Below are positions 1-9,002 of a stretch of 64,000 bases of DNA, in pieces. Origin of the DNA: Butyrivibrio sp. WCD3002. Its GTDB lineage: Bacteria; Bacillota; Clostridia; Lachnospirales; Lachnospiraceae. Numbering within the stretch: position 1 is the first letter of the stretch; the number at the start of each line of letters is the position of its first letter. The notes under the pieces are model-generated. The model did not search any database. It saw only the letters and a program-made list of their open reading frames with translations, and was not told the DNA's origin. Both the position numbers and the translations under genes were made by a program. The DNA lies in the NCBI RefSeq assembly GCF_000424265.1, contig NZ_AUJO01000008.1:1-64000 (forward strand), in the 5' to 3' direction.

Positions 1-393
1 GAATTTCTTTCCCTCCTTGAAGCTGCCATCAGGAAGCTCCCATGCCTTCTTAGCTGCATTAAGCATTGTAGCTGTACCAAGTACATTGGTCTCTACAAAG
101 ATCTCAGGATTAACGATTGATCTGTCAACATGACTCTCAGCCGCAAAGTGAACTACGCGGTCAATATCGTTCTCCTCAAAAATCTTGTTTATAGCATCTC
201 TGTCACAGATATTTGCCTTGACAAAGGTGTAATTGTCTCTATCCTCTACGTCCTTGAGGTTCTCAAGGTTACCTGCGTATGTAAGGACATCCACATTGAT
301 AATGCGGATCTCATTATCATACTTCTTAAACATGTAGTGAATGTAGTTTGAACCGATGAATCCGGCACCGCCTGTTACAAGATAAGTTTTCAT
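1..393 (-). CDS. rfbB: dTDP-glucose 4,6-dehydratase, N-terminal part (runs off the window)
   Basis: Only the first 131 codons are present; the C-terminus lies beyond the left edge. The translation opens MKTYLVTGGAGFIGSNYIHY, the glycine-rich NAD-binding motif of extended short-chain dehydrogenases, and continues with INVDVLTYAGNLENL and HFAAESHVDRSI, stretches typical of RfbB. The family converts dTDP-glucose to dTDP-4-keto-6-deoxyglucose, the first committed step towards dTDP-rhamnose and other deoxysugars, in the cytoplasm. An AGGAGT site 6 bases before the ATG supports the start. It fits the surface-polysaccharide genes to its right, which run in the same direction. The exact substrate is inferred from family resemblance; the catalytic YxxxK lies outside the window. 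Confidence 0.9.
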   Translation of the reverse strand, partial: MKTYLVTGGAGFIGSNYIHYMFKKYDNEIRIINVDVLTYAGNLENLKDVEDRDNYTFVKANICDRDAINKIFEENDIDRVVHFAAESHVDRSIVNPEIFVETNVLGTATMLNAAKKAWELPDGSFKEGKKF

Positions 394-503
394 TATTTAA
401 CTCCTATTATTAAAAAAATTTATAATTATTAGGCTCATAAAATTATAACCGCAATGCACATATCATGCAAGGCGGCGCAAAACCGCGTCACTGCGGCATT
501 TGC

Positions 504-842
504 TCAAACAAGATAAAATACGCATATACCCGAAAGAATAAGAAGCATTCCTATAATCTTATTTTTTGTAATTTTCTCCGCAAAAAGCATTCTGCTAAGA
601 AACATAACCATGATATAGCCAACAGGCTCCAAGATTACCACGTACATATAAGGCATATGACCGTAACATACTATGGCAATAAACATGGAGACAACCAAAA
701 GTCCGTATCCCATGATCACCAGTACGTTCAGATACTGTCTGATAAAATTAGGATATTCCTTCTGTGAGCTTTTCTTAAGAAGCATCTGTGATATGGATGC
801 TATAAGCTGTCCCCCAAGGGCGAGGATAATAAAAGGAATCAT
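504..842 (-). CDS. SMR/EamA-type small membrane transporter subunit (second of a pair)
   Basis: A 112-residue protein with four predicted hydrophobic helices and the C-terminal pattern GMLLILSGICVFYL, typical of small multidrug resistance/EamA half-proteins. Its start overlaps the stop of the preceding half-transporter by 4 bases (ATGA), and a GGAGG lies 7 bases upstream, so the two are translationally coupled. Paired proteins of this size act as heterodimers in ArnE/ArnF, which flip an undecaprenyl-phosphate-linked sugar. A lipid-linked sugar translocase role is inferred from the pairing and the polysaccharide context; the substrate is not visible. A drug-efflux role cannot be excluded. Confidence 0.7.
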   Translation of the reverse strand: MIPFIILALGGQLIASISQMLLKKSSQKEYPNFIRQYLNVLVIMGYGLLVVSMFIAIVCYGHMPYMYVVILEPVGYIMVMFLSRMLFAEKITKNKIIGMLLILSGICVFYLV

Positions 843-1210
843 AAACTTCCTCCTTCCTCACGGGCCGGCTTATTTAGGATGATTGTACCGGCAATAACCA
901 GTGCAACTCCAATGGCCTTTGACACAGTGACCTCTCCATGGAAAAGGATAACACTCCATAAAAGTGACCAGAGGAGCGTCATTGCCTTATTGGCATAAGC
1001 AATTGAAAGCTCAAATTTTTTCAACAGCTGCTGCCACAAAATAGCATATACACCAAGAACCGCAAAATCGAGTAAATAAAACAGTATGAATTTTGCAGAT
1101 AAAAACTCGTAATTTGAAACGATCTTACTTATTACAGTTGTAAGTGAATAAATTAAAACCGCACCCTGAAGGAATAATATGGCCTTAAGGGATACCTTTT
1201 TATTTTCCAT
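839..1210 (-). CDS. SMR/EamA-type small membrane transporter subunit (first of a pair)
   Basis: About 123 residues from MENKKVSLKAIL, with four hydrophobic segments and a C-terminal GVALVIAGTIIL pattern of DMT-superfamily half-transporters. The ATG at 1210 is preferred over an upstream in-frame start because it overlaps the stop of the SGNH-like gene by 11 bases in a typical coupled junction. It pairs with the next gene as a likely heterodimer, similar in layout to ArnE/ArnF. Translocation of a lipid-linked sugar or acyl-sugar intermediate is inference from context. Confidence 0.7.
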   Translation of the reverse strand: MENKKVSLKAILFLQGAVLIYSLTTVISKIVSNYEFLSAKFILFYLLDFAVLGVYAILWQQLLKKFELSIAYANKAMTLLWSLLWSVILFHGEVTVSKAIGVALVIAGTIILNKPAREEGGSL

Positions 1211-2177
1211 AAATAGCCTCCGCAAAGTGAGCTGCTATATGCTTGTTGCATTCCTGATTAACATGGATGTTATCAAGAAGATATTCTGAGCTGTTTCCCT
1301 CATCGATGGTTCCGTAGTAGTTATCAATAAATGAAACGCCCGTCTCTCCGCATACATCAATCATATGCTGCATGTAGGTTGTGAGCTTACCGTTACCGAA
1401 ATCTACTCTGTCTCCGTTTTTAAGACTTCCGTCAGAATCATAGGCATAGCAGAAGGTAAATGACATGCATACTATTCTGATATAAGGATATTTTTCCTGA
1501 ATCTTCTTGATTCCGGAACGCAGCGCACCCATGTAAGTCACCGGATCCACATCATTACCGGGATTCATTCCGGGTCTAAGGCTAATATAATCAAGGGCAT
1601 CATAGTAGACCACAAGGGTATCAACCTTGTCAAAATCAGTATTTTCAAGGCTTCCGAGACTCAGTACGTAGGTATTATCCTCTGTAAAGGAATTGAGCGC
1701 TTCATCCATACTGCTAAAGTCACCTGATACGATGGAATCCGCAATATTATTGAAGCTAAATCTGTCCATAGCGTAGTCAGCCTGATATTCAGCGTTCTTT
1801 ACAGAAATTGTACTTCCCGGAAAGCCCGCATTGATAACTGTTGCCCCTGTCTTATCCGCAACAAGTCCGCAAAAGCCTGTCTTGGAATAGTCATAGGTCA
1901 CAGCATCATTGCCAAGGACAAGTATGGTCTCCTGACCATCATCCTCATGACCTTCCTTTTTATCTGCGGGAAGAACGAAAATCTGATCAAGGACCTCTAC
2001 CTCAAAGTCCTCCGCATTGACATCAGAGGTATCAACCTCTCTTCCCTTATTCCAAATGCTCAGCTTCACAACTACAAAAATAATTACAAGTGCAATTACA
2101 GCAAGCACCGCGATATGCACCCATACCGGAACAGAAGATCCCCGTTCCCTATTGTCATCTGATCGTAAATTCGGCAA
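1200..2177 (-). CDS. Membrane-anchored SGNH-fold protein lacking the nucleophilic serine
   Basis: A 325-residue protein with a short cytoplasmic N-terminus, one transmembrane helix (about residues 18-38) and an extracytoplasmic SGNH-like domain. Block V is intact: DNIH at 302-305 gives the Asp and His of the family. Block I, normally GDS, reads LVLGND at 86-91, so the catalytic serine is replaced. The first codon is TTG with GGAGGG 9 bases upstream. It lies downstream of the DltD-like and MBOAT genes, so a role in transfer or recognition of acyl groups on an exported polysaccharide is likely. The missing serine suggests a non-catalytic or altered role; this is inference. Confidence 0.7.
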   Translation of the reverse strand: MPNLRSDDNRERGSSVPVWVHIAVLAVIALVIIFVVVKLSIWNKGREVDTSDVNAEDFEVEVLDQIFVLPADKKEGHEDDGQETILVLGNDAVTYDYSKTGFCGLVADKTGATVINAGFPGSTISVKNAEYQADYAMDRFSFNNIADSIVSGDFSSMDEALNSFTEDNTYVLSLGSLENTDFDKVDTLVVYYDALDYISLRPGMNPGNDVDPVTYMGALRSGIKKIQEKYPYIRIVCMSFTFCYAYDSDGSLKNGDRVDFGNGKLTTYMQHMIDVCGETGVSFIDNYYGTIDEGNSSEYLLDNIHVNQECNKHIAAHFAEAIYGK

Positions 2178-2200
2178 TGTAAATTCCCTCCATACCTGCT

Positions 2201-3286
2201 TTAATAATACTCTGCAGTTAGTAGAGCGTCGAAATCAAAGTCATCCACAATACGCATCATCTCCGAAAGCTCATGTTCAAACTGCTCATTACTTATGACC
2301 TCATGCTCGCCGCTTGCAAAGCACTCCGCCATATAACGATTTATTTCCGGCTTATAATGTGTATAATCCGCATAGTTATTAAGATCTGTAACTATTTCTT
2401 CCATATTCTGAAAATAAAACAGACGCACATTATCATACGACAAAAATTCGGATGCCGCAAATCTATATTGATTAAGCGTTGCTTCAAGGTGATTCTCGGT
2501 TAAAACATTATTCCAGTAAAGAATGCTGTAGGGAGGCACGAATACATAAAAGGTAGTTTCCGGATGAGCCTTTATAAACGGCAGTATATTTTCATCCAGA
2601 TTTTTCTTAGTCTGAGGTATCAAAAGATCTGGATCCATGACCTCCTCCACCCTTTCAGGGGCCTCATACCCATGCATGACGAAATTGATGTTGTAGTATT
2701 CCTCTGTCCACCAGCTGGCATATATCTCAGACATATTCGAAGGCTTTTTCTGAATATAAGGCCTGAAAATATACTCAAGGATAACATCCTTATTCCAAAG
2801 ATACTTTACATCATTAAGAAGGTTCTTATCATAGAGATGCTCCGGCAAAGGATATTTTATCTCATCCGTCGCTGCCGTAAGAGTCGGAATATCCAGCACC
2901 ATGAAAACAGCCTTAACATCATTTTTACTTCTGGCAAGAGTATCCTTGTCATATACGATGCTGAGGATATTGTAATCATCCCTTGGATATGCACCGCTGT
3001 ATGAAAGCTTAAGCGTATTAAGTCCCATAAGCTCGTTAAAATCATCCGTATGGAAATTCACAGTCATGGAAGATCCTATTATACAGCTGTCATAGGTCAT
3101 ATTCCTTGCCATGCCGGGATTTTGCGAGAGCTGATTATCAACAACGTAAGGAAATCCGGAAAGCGGCTCATGATAATGAAAAAAAGGATCTACATATATC
3201 ACCAGTGCGCTTATGAGGATAAGCATCATCGCTACCAAAATCGCAAAGATCAGTATTAACTTTTTGGCAAATGCATCTTTTTTCAT
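2201..3286 (-). CDS. DltD/AlgX-like SGNH protein, membrane anchored
   Basis: 361 residues: an N-terminal transmembrane anchor (about 10-32), then an extracytoplasmic domain with YDSCIIGSSMTVNF (GSS at 71-73, probable nucleophile Ser72 or Ser73) and a C-terminal DYTHYK that supplies the Asp and His of an SGNH triad. Proteins of this form partner MBOAT acyltransferases and move an acyl group onto a cell-surface polymer. The MBOAT gene lies 36 bases upstream on the same strand, which supports the pairing. GGAG precedes the ATG. The acyl group is unknown; acetyl is the commonest in such loci. Confidence 0.75.
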   Translation of the reverse strand: MKKDAFAKKLILIFAILVAMMLILISALVIYVDPFFHYHEPLSGFPYVVDNQLSQNPGMARNMTYDSCIIGSSMTVNFHTDDFNELMGLNTLKLSYSGAYPRDDYNILSIVYDKDTLARSKNDVKAVFMVLDIPTLTAATDEIKYPLPEHLYDKNLLNDVKYLWNKDVILEYIFRPYIQKKPSNMSEIYASWWTEEYYNINFVMHGYEAPERVEEVMDPDLLIPQTKKNLDENILPFIKAHPETTFYVFVPPYSILYWNNVLTENHLEATLNQYRFAASEFLSYDNVRLFYFQNMEEIVTDLNNYADYTHYKPEINRYMAECFASGEHEVISNEQFEHELSEMMRIVDDFDFDALLTAEYY

Positions 3287-3322
3287 AAAGCTCCAAAAAT
3301 ATAATGCCTAAATTATCGGCAA

Positions 3323-4765
3323 TTAGAAATTCACATAAAGGAATGTACTTACTCTTCCAAGACTAAGGGTACACCACACAAAAAGTCCGGCTAAAAGAAC
3401 CATATATATTATTAAAAGTCCGCGATGTTTTCCATTACCTGCTGCGAGCTCATATCTTTTTTCAAAGCCGCCCGCAAGCTCTTTTGCACTCTTTCCCGCA
3501 AACACAAGGAGACATGCAAGAATCATAATAAACCACATACAAACATAGCCGCTCCAGCTATAGCCCGGAATAGGAGTAACCTTAAGAACATACCATAGCT
3601 CATCCAGCTGAAAACATTCAGCCAGCTTAATACTTATCCTAAAGCCGCTCCAGGCGGCAGGCTCAACAATTTTCCCAAGAAGCGTAAGAGCATCGGCGGC
3701 GCTCCCTGCCCTGAAGAATACCCATGCTGCAGTTACATATATAAAAGTAAAGAATCTGTTCTTAAATCTCTCAGGTGATACAACTCTTGTAATCACCATC
3801 ATAAAGCCGTGCATAAGCCCCCATATTATGAAGGTAAAGCCTGCTCCGTGCCAGATGCCGCTAAGAAGGAACACAATAAGAATATTAAAATATGTTCTGA
3901 CCGTTCCCTGTCTGCTGCCTCCAAGCGGAATATATACATATTTTGTAAAAAACCTGGTGAGAGTAATATGCCATCTGTCCCAAAACTCTGCTATATTCCT
4001 TGCCTTATAGGGAGAGCTGAAGTTGATCTCAAGGTCCATACCGCACATTCTGCAAATACCCTCAGCCATATCACAGTATCCGCTGAAATCAAAATATAGC
4101 TGAAGAGAATAGCTGAGAGCAACTACAATTGCATCTATCGCAGTGAGTGTCTGAATATTGGAATATCCATAATCCGCCCCAAGCCCCAGGGCATCTGAAA
4201 TAAGAACCTTCTTGGCAAGACCCAGTATAAAAAGAACCATTCCCACAAGAATATCCTTTGCCGAAACCCTCTTTTTAATAAGGGAGTTAAGCTCGCCTGT
4301 TATTTTTTTATAATCAGCAAGAGGTCCCTGCATTATTTTAGGAAAAAACAGAATGTAACTAAGATATTCGGAAAGTCCGAAGCGTTCTACTTCCTTCTTT
4401 TTTAACATCACAAGAAATGCTATCTGCTGGAAGGTGTAAAAGCTCACAGCCACCGGCATTACAATGCTGCCATTATATTTAAAGAAGCAAAGAAAGACAA
4501 CATTTCCGAGAACACCGGGAATCAGAGATATGTCTTTTTTATCTATCAGATACCCCCAGATAATATTCCAAATTATGCTCACAAAAAGAGCACCTATGCT
4601 TAATGCTCCGTAGCCTGCAAAAAACAGGGCTGACATTGCAATAATCCAAAGGCGCATGATAACTACGGCATTATCTCTCGTACTGAAAAATCTCTGGATT
4701 AAATGTATTCCGAGAATAAATACCGGCAAATATACAAATATGAATATGTAAGAATTAAAAGTCAT
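3323..4765 (-). CDS. MBOAT-family O-acyltransferase (AlgI/DltB-like)
   Basis: 480 residues, polytopic. The family signature is clear: QLYFDFSGYCDMAEG (about 222-236), FWDRWHITLTRF (261-272) and SGIWHGAGFTFIIWGLMHG (302-320), with the invariant active-site histidine at 319 and a second conserved His306. MBOAT proteins carry acyl groups across the membrane for attachment to exported polysaccharides such as alginate or D-alanylated teichoic acids. Three SGNH-fold genes nearby provide the usual extracellular partners. No acyl carrier or DltA-like ligase is visible, so acetyl-CoA is a more likely donor than activated D-alanine. Confidence 0.9.
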   Translation of the reverse strand: MTFNSYIFIFVYLPVFILGIHLIQRFFSTRDNAVVIMRLWIIAMSALFFAGYGALSIGALFVSIIWNIIWGYLIDKKDISLIPGVLGNVVFLCFFKYNGSIVMPVAVSFYTFQQIAFLVMLKKKEVERFGLSEYLSYILFFPKIMQGPLADYKKITGELNSLIKKRVSAKDILVGMVLFILGLAKKVLISDALGLGADYGYSNIQTLTAIDAIVVALSYSLQLYFDFSGYCDMAEGICRMCGMDLEINFSSPYKARNIAEFWDRWHITLTRFFTKYVYIPLGGSRQGTVRTYFNILIVFLLSGIWHGAGFTFIIWGLMHGFMMVITRVVSPERFKNRFFTFIYVTAAWVFFRAGSAADALTLLGKIVEPAAWSGFRISIKLAECFQLDELWYVLKVTPIPGYSWSGYVCMWFIMILACLLVFAGKSAKELAGGFEKRYELAAGNGKHRGLLIIYMVLLAGLFVWCTLSLGRVSTFLYVNF

Positions 4766-4770
4766 AGGAA

Positions 4771-5532
4771 TCAGTTTACCATTTTAGGGTCTTCATAAAT
4801 ATTATATGCATCTACCTCCGCAATGAGGGTAAGGCCCATATCTTCCAGGTCCACATCAATACTTCTGCCCTTGGCCATAACAATATATCTGCACTTAGTC
4901 TCTCTTGTTGCAGCAAGAAGCTCCTCCGCATTGATGGTCTCCACGTTCTCATAAGCCTCGTGAACAGCATTGTAATATTTCCATGCAATAATATCTCTTC
5001 CATAGGGCATCATGATATTCGTGTCATACTGTCTTACAAAATGAACAAGCTCCTCAGGGAATACCGCCCTTACTCTGGGTTCACCCTCCTTTGGAGATAT
5101 CACATCACAGACATCAATTGCAACCTGAGGTATATGATATAGATTCTCAGCCCTTTGCATATACTGATTTTTATAAACGATGCTGCCACAAAGAATTATA
5201 AGCGCGCTTACAACAACCGCACCTATTCTTCTGTGAGATGCAAACAGCTTACATCCGGCATAGGCGATACATACCCCAATAGGAAGAAGCCAAAGTATTC
5301 TGTAATAGGTATCTGCGCCGTCATCTAAAATCGCAACATAGGCTATTCTAGTAAAGGGAACAAAAAATCCCAAAAGTACAATGGCCGGAGCAATGGCTAT
5401 CACCATTTTTTTCCTGTAATCCTTTTCTGCAATAAGTAGATATATAAGTGCTGCGGCAAAAAGAACAAGCATAAAGCCGTTCCCGCCGTACTGCTTAAAT
5501 ATCACCCAGCTTTCCATAAAAATTCCGTACAT
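4771..5532 (-). CDS. C-terminal half of a split large membrane protein (DUF6077-like)
   Basis: 253 residues: several hydrophobic helices at the N-terminus, then a soluble C-terminal segment ending in a region that resembles the extracytoplasmic tail of GT-C-like proteins (RETKCRYIVMAKGRSIDVDL). It begins 8 bases after the stop of the upstream membrane ORF but in another frame. Reading upstream of its ATG, the frame stays open across the junction, so the two ORFs may be one gene broken by a single-base shift. Against this, a GAGG lies 6 bases before the ATG, so separate translation is possible. Function unknown; a glycosyltransferase or polymer-assembly role is inferred from context. Confidence 0.6.
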   Translation of the reverse strand: MYGIFMESWVIFKQYGGNGFMLVLFAAALIYLLIAEKDYRKKMVIAIAPAIVLLGFFVPFTRIAYVAILDDGADTYYRILWLLPIGVCIAYAGCKLFASHRRIGAVVVSALIILCGSIVYKNQYMQRAENLYHIPQVAIDVCDVISPKEGEPRVRAVFPEELVHFVRQYDTNIMMPYGRDIIAWKYYNAVHEAYENVETINAEELLAATRETKCRYIVMAKGRSIDVDLEDMGLTLIAEVDAYNIYEDPKMVN

Positions 5533-5540
5533 AATAACCT

Positions 5541-6761
5541 CTACATAGATTTATATACCAGCAGATATATCACGCTGGGAATTATTGAAAGAACCGCCTT
5601 GACGATGACCTTAAAATCTCTCGTATAAATAAGCAAAAGGAATGTCAAAAGCGCTGTAAAACCGCATGCAAACATGATACCCATGGAGCTCATAATACCT
5701 GCGCACATATTTACCATAAAAAGGATCACCCATGAACAATTTCTGATAATCCTCGTTCCGCCTGCTGTCTCTTCCTTCCACAGATATCCGGGCTTTCTGC
5801 AATCATCAAACATCCATAAAAAGAGCCACAATATCAGCGGAATGATGAAATTGGAAACCATTGCTTTGCCCTGCCAGGTGCGCATCATAAGAAACGTCTC
5901 TGCAGTGTAAATCGAAGTATTTCCAAACATGATAAAAAGAGACATAAATATCATAAAAATCGGAACCAGCGCCTGTTTTCCGGCAAGAAGAATCCTTCCG
6001 ATTTCAAGATAGATAAGGTAAATAAGAGGAATAAGCACAAGGGGCATGACTGAATGGCAAAGAATCGTAGCATGAACACCGCTGACTTTTGCTATAAAGG
6101 CTTCCCACATGGTAAACACTGCCATGGCATGTCGTAAATCAAGGCTTGTGGAGCTTCCCGTATAGGGAAGAATAGTGTTCATCACACCTGCCTGCTGTGC
6201 CAGCAAAGACTCTACAACATAATAAGCATCATCCCCGTCAAAGGGCGCCATAAACACAGTCATAAACAGCTGAAACAACACAATAAGGAAAAATATCCCC
6301 CAGAAAACATAGCTTTCAAGGCTGTACTGTACCTTCATCACCCTCACATCGGTTCTGGGACTGATAAGCGCTGAAGGGTCCGCTTTCTCCTCACCCGGGA
6401 AAGTAAGCTTCATGAAGGTATGAATCCTTCCCCCTCTAAAATCCTCAGAAAATCCGGGAACATAGCCGTCACAGATTTTTTTCCTGACTCTCTTAGCTGT
6501 AGCATAGATACCAAACAAGGAGAGAATAATCTCACATGCAGCAAAAATCCGCACGCACATCTTAAATGCACCGTACTTTATCAAAATCATACAGGGGATC
6601 GATACAACCTCAAACACAGCAAAAGAAAGGATAAAACCACACAAAAAGGTTATCCCAATGGTCTTTTTTGTGTTAGGAAGAAGCCCCTGTAAAAGAAGTC
6701 CCATGCACATCGGTATTATTAAAAGCCATAAAATCAGAGCAAGAACCGAAAGCACAATCAT
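5541..6761 (-). CDS. N-terminal half of a split large membrane protein (DUF6077-like)
   Basis: 406 residues, strongly hydrophobic with about ten predicted helices and a large extracytoplasmic loop carrying AAFDGDDAYYV-type acidic residues (PFDGDDAYYVVESLLAQQ), reminiscent of the acidic first loop of GT-C glycosyltransferases. It begins 2 bases after the uridine kinase stop. The C-terminus ends abruptly in a membrane helix (IPSVIYLLVYKSM), and the expected continuation is in another frame just downstream. Full-length relatives are, from memory, single proteins of about 650 residues, matching the sum of the two halves. Name and function are tentative. Confidence 0.65.
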   Translation of the reverse strand: MIVLSVLALILWLLIIPMCMGLLLQGLLPNTKKTIGITFLCGFILSFAVFEVVSIPCMILIKYGAFKMCVRIFAACEIILSLFGIYATAKRVRKKICDGYVPGFSEDFRGGRIHTFMKLTFPGEEKADPSALISPRTDVRVMKVQYSLESYVFWGIFFLIVLFQLFMTVFMAPFDGDDAYYVVESLLAQQAGVMNTILPYTGSSTSLDLRHAMAVFTMWEAFIAKVSGVHATILCHSVMPLVLIPLIYLIYLEIGRILLAGKQALVPIFMIFMSLFIMFGNTSIYTAETFLMMRTWQGKAMVSNFIIPLILWLFLWMFDDCRKPGYLWKEETAGGTRIIRNCSWVILFMVNMCAGIMSSMGIMFACGFTALLTFLLLIYTRDFKVIVKAVLSIIPSVIYLLVYKSM

Positions 6762-6763
6762 CC

Positions 6764-7390
6764 TCAGCGTACCTCCTCCCTGAGCATGGACTGAAGATGT
6801 TCAGTAAAGATATTGATACCTGTAAGATTCTCGCCGCCTCTAGGAATAATAAGGTCGGCATATTTTTTACTGGGTTCAATAAACTGCTCATGCATAGGCT
6901 TAACTGTTTCGCCATACTGCGTAAGAACAGAATCAACGCTTCTGGCTCTCTCGATAGTATCTCTTCTGATACGTCTCATAAGTCTCTCATCGGCATCAGT
7001 ATCTACAAAAACCTTAACATCCATAAGGTCTCGGAGTTCTTTATTTTCAAGAATAAGGATTCCCTCAAGCAAAATTACAGGCTTGGGAACAACGTGAACA
7101 GTCTGATCGGATCTGTTGTGAATAGCGTAATCATATACAGGAATATCGATTTCCTCGCCTCTCTTAAGCTTCTTCACATCCTCAATAAGAAGCTCTGTAT
7201 CAAAAGAGGAGGGATGATCATAATTAAGTCTGCTTCTCTCATCATAAGAAAGGTCATTATGGGCCTTATAATATGAATCATGGCTTATAACAACAATATC
7301 ATCACCAAACTTTTCTCTTACCCTGTTGACAATGGTGGTCTTCCCCGAAGCTGATCCTCCCGCAATTCCTACTACACAAACTTTAGACAT
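6764..7390 (-). CDS. udk: Uridine kinase
   Basis: 208 residues with the P-loop GIAGGSASGKTT (8-18 and following), ISHDSYYKA, and RLNYDHPSSFDTELL, all hallmarks of uridine/cytidine kinase. The enzyme phosphorylates uridine to UMP with ATP or GTP in the cytoplasm, feeding UDP-sugar pools. Length equals the family norm. The gene sits between polysaccharide genes with 2 bases to the next start, so it is cotranscribed with them; supply of UMP/UDP for sugar activation is a plausible reason, though this is inference. Confidence 0.93.
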   Translation of the reverse strand: MSKVCVVGIAGGSASGKTTIVNRVREKFGDDIVVISHDSYYKAHNDLSYDERSRLNYDHPSSFDTELLIEDVKKLKRGEEIDIPVYDYAIHNRSDQTVHVVPKPVILLEGILILENKELRDLMDVKVFVDTDADERLMRRIRRDTIERARSVDSVLTQYGETVKPMHEQFIEPSKKYADLIIPRGGENLTGINIFTEHLQSMLREEVR

Positions 7391-7410
7391 GTAATCTTTC
7401 CTTTCTTATC

Positions 7411-8916
7411 TCATTTTGTGGAAACATATTCCGTCTGCTCTGGTTCATAATACAGATGGGCAAGTATCTCTCCACTATTATTATCATATATCAAAATCTG
7501 AATATCTTCATCATAATGAGTATCATCATATAAATAGTTGATGCTCTCATCACTTGAAGGATAAAGAAGTCTGAAATTCTTCTCAATCGGAATATAGGTA
7601 AGCTCACCTATGGCTGTACCAACATTTTCTAAGGTCTCCATGCCACAGGCCTCATATTTGCCATAGGCTGCATCCTTAATAAGTATGTATGGTCCATCAG
7701 AAGCTGCTGCCCTGTCTATTCCATCAGTCCCGGAAAGCCTTGCTATCAGGTGCTTAATCCCCTCATCATGAAAGGCTTCCGATTCAGTATTTACGTAAAC
7801 TATACTGCTGACATCAGCCCTCATAAGAAGATTAAGCTCACATCTTATGTCATTTCCGGAAAGCAGCATATCATCCATTTCCGTATTAAAATCAGCAGAA
7901 AGCTCATCCCACTTGGAATACTCGCTATCACCTCTGTGGTCTGCAATGTCTGCATTCTGACCAAACCACTCACCGATACGATTTGTGACCTTGATAGCTC
8001 CGTTTACATTAAGGTGACCATGATCATTAAGATCCGTTGCCTCATCAATGATGCCATCTTCCTTTAGCATATTGATACAGGGAACGCCGTATCTTGCTGC
8101 CACAGCTTCGGCAGTATTTGCTGCGATCTGGTCCTTTGTCTCAGCAGAGAAAGGCAAATACGTCACAAGAATCCCTATTCCGTCTCTCTGGCACTCATCG
8201 ATAATCTTCATCAGATACTCTTCGCCAACAGTGTGCTCATCAAGAACCTGCCCCTCCTCACACTGAGGATATTCATCCACGTCGGTTTTTACGAGATATC
8301 GCATCTCAGCGCCCATTGCGGAATTTGTGGGCATAGTGCCTGTAAGTCTCTTGAAATCGTTACCTTCAAGCTCCTTCCATCTGTCGTGATAAACCATGAA
8401 GTTGAAAAGAAACTGATTCCTGATATCCTTATCCTCAATCAGATCGTTTACAGCTGCTATCTTAAGTCTGCTTAAGGGATATGCATCCATATTAAGATGA
8501 AGCTGTTCTATGGATGTCTTACGCTCATCCTCAGGTGTATCCTCATAGCATTTATCAAGATACTGATAATTTTTCTCAAGCATATAGGCATCAACTACCA
8601 CATATTCAGGTTTGCAGTACTGAAGTGCTCGTATAAGCTGCCAGTAGCTCTCCTGTAAAAGACTCCCGTGACCTCCAAGATTATATGATGTGATACCGTA
8701 ATTCTCATAAAGCACCAGCGGGTTGATACCATTTATCACGTGGGATGATCCAATAAAAAGAACATCAAGATGATCTGCCTTTGCCTCTTCAAAGAAGGCT
8801 GCGTTCTTCTCGTAGCTGGATTTTCTCTCTGTGACAAGCATTGCTGCAAAAACAGCACCTGCAAGAATGATTAAAAAAATAACTGTGCTGATAAGCAAGT
8901 GGGGTCCTTTTTTCAT
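7411..8916 (-). CDS. Membrane-anchored SGNH/DltD-like protein
   Basis: 501 residues from MKKGPHLLIS. An N-terminal transmembrane helix (about 7-27) is followed by LDVLFIGSSHVINGINP, with GSS at 56-58 as block I, and by a downstream DLNDHGHLN that gives Asp-x-x-His. The ATG at 8916 has AGGAAGGAGAG upstream; the longer in-frame start lies inside the preceding terminator stem and is rejected. This is a third SGNH-fold protein of the locus and probably acts outside the membrane on the polysaccharide. About 150 residues at the C-terminus match no domain I recognise. Confidence 0.75.
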   Translation of the reverse strand: MKKGPHLLISTVIFLIILAGAVFAAMLVTERKSSYEKNAAFFEEAKADHLDVLFIGSSHVINGINPLVLYENYGITSYNLGGHGSLLQESYWQLIRALQYCKPEYVVVDAYMLEKNYQYLDKCYEDTPEDERKTSIEQLHLNMDAYPLSRLKIAAVNDLIEDKDIRNQFLFNFMVYHDRWKELEGNDFKRLTGTMPTNSAMGAEMRYLVKTDVDEYPQCEEGQVLDEHTVGEEYLMKIIDECQRDGIGILVTYLPFSAETKDQIAANTAEAVAARYGVPCINMLKEDGIIDEATDLNDHGHLNVNGAIKVTNRIGEWFGQNADIADHRGDSEYSKWDELSADFNTEMDDMLLSGNDIRCELNLLMRADVSSIVYVNTESEAFHDEGIKHLIARLSGTDGIDRAAASDGPYILIKDAAYGKYEACGMETLENVGTAIGELTYIPIEKNFRLLYPSSDESINYLYDDTHYDEDIQILIYDNNSGEILAHLYYEPEQTEYVSTK

Positions 8917-8934
8917 CAAAAAGACTCTCCTTCC

Positions 8935-8978
8935 TAAAAAATGGGCTTCAGGGAATTTAAAAATACCCTGAAGCCCAT
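8935..8978 (-). terminator. Rho-independent terminator after the SGNH lipoprotein gene
   Basis: Perfect 13-base arms at 8941-8953 and 8966-8978 with a 12-base loop; read on the minus strand the stem is followed by a run of six T. It separates the lipoprotein gene from the 501-residue SGNH gene. Confidence 0.9.
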
Positions 8979-9002
8979 TATATCGCATAATTATATTAGT
9001 TG

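Noticed and set aside
465..767. 100-codon plus-strand frame
   Set aside because: Shadow of the SMR gene on the opposite strand.
8917..8988. Longer N-terminus for the 501-residue SGNH protein
   Set aside because: It would start within a terminator stem and adds a non-signal-like sequence; AGGAAGGAGAG points to 8916.
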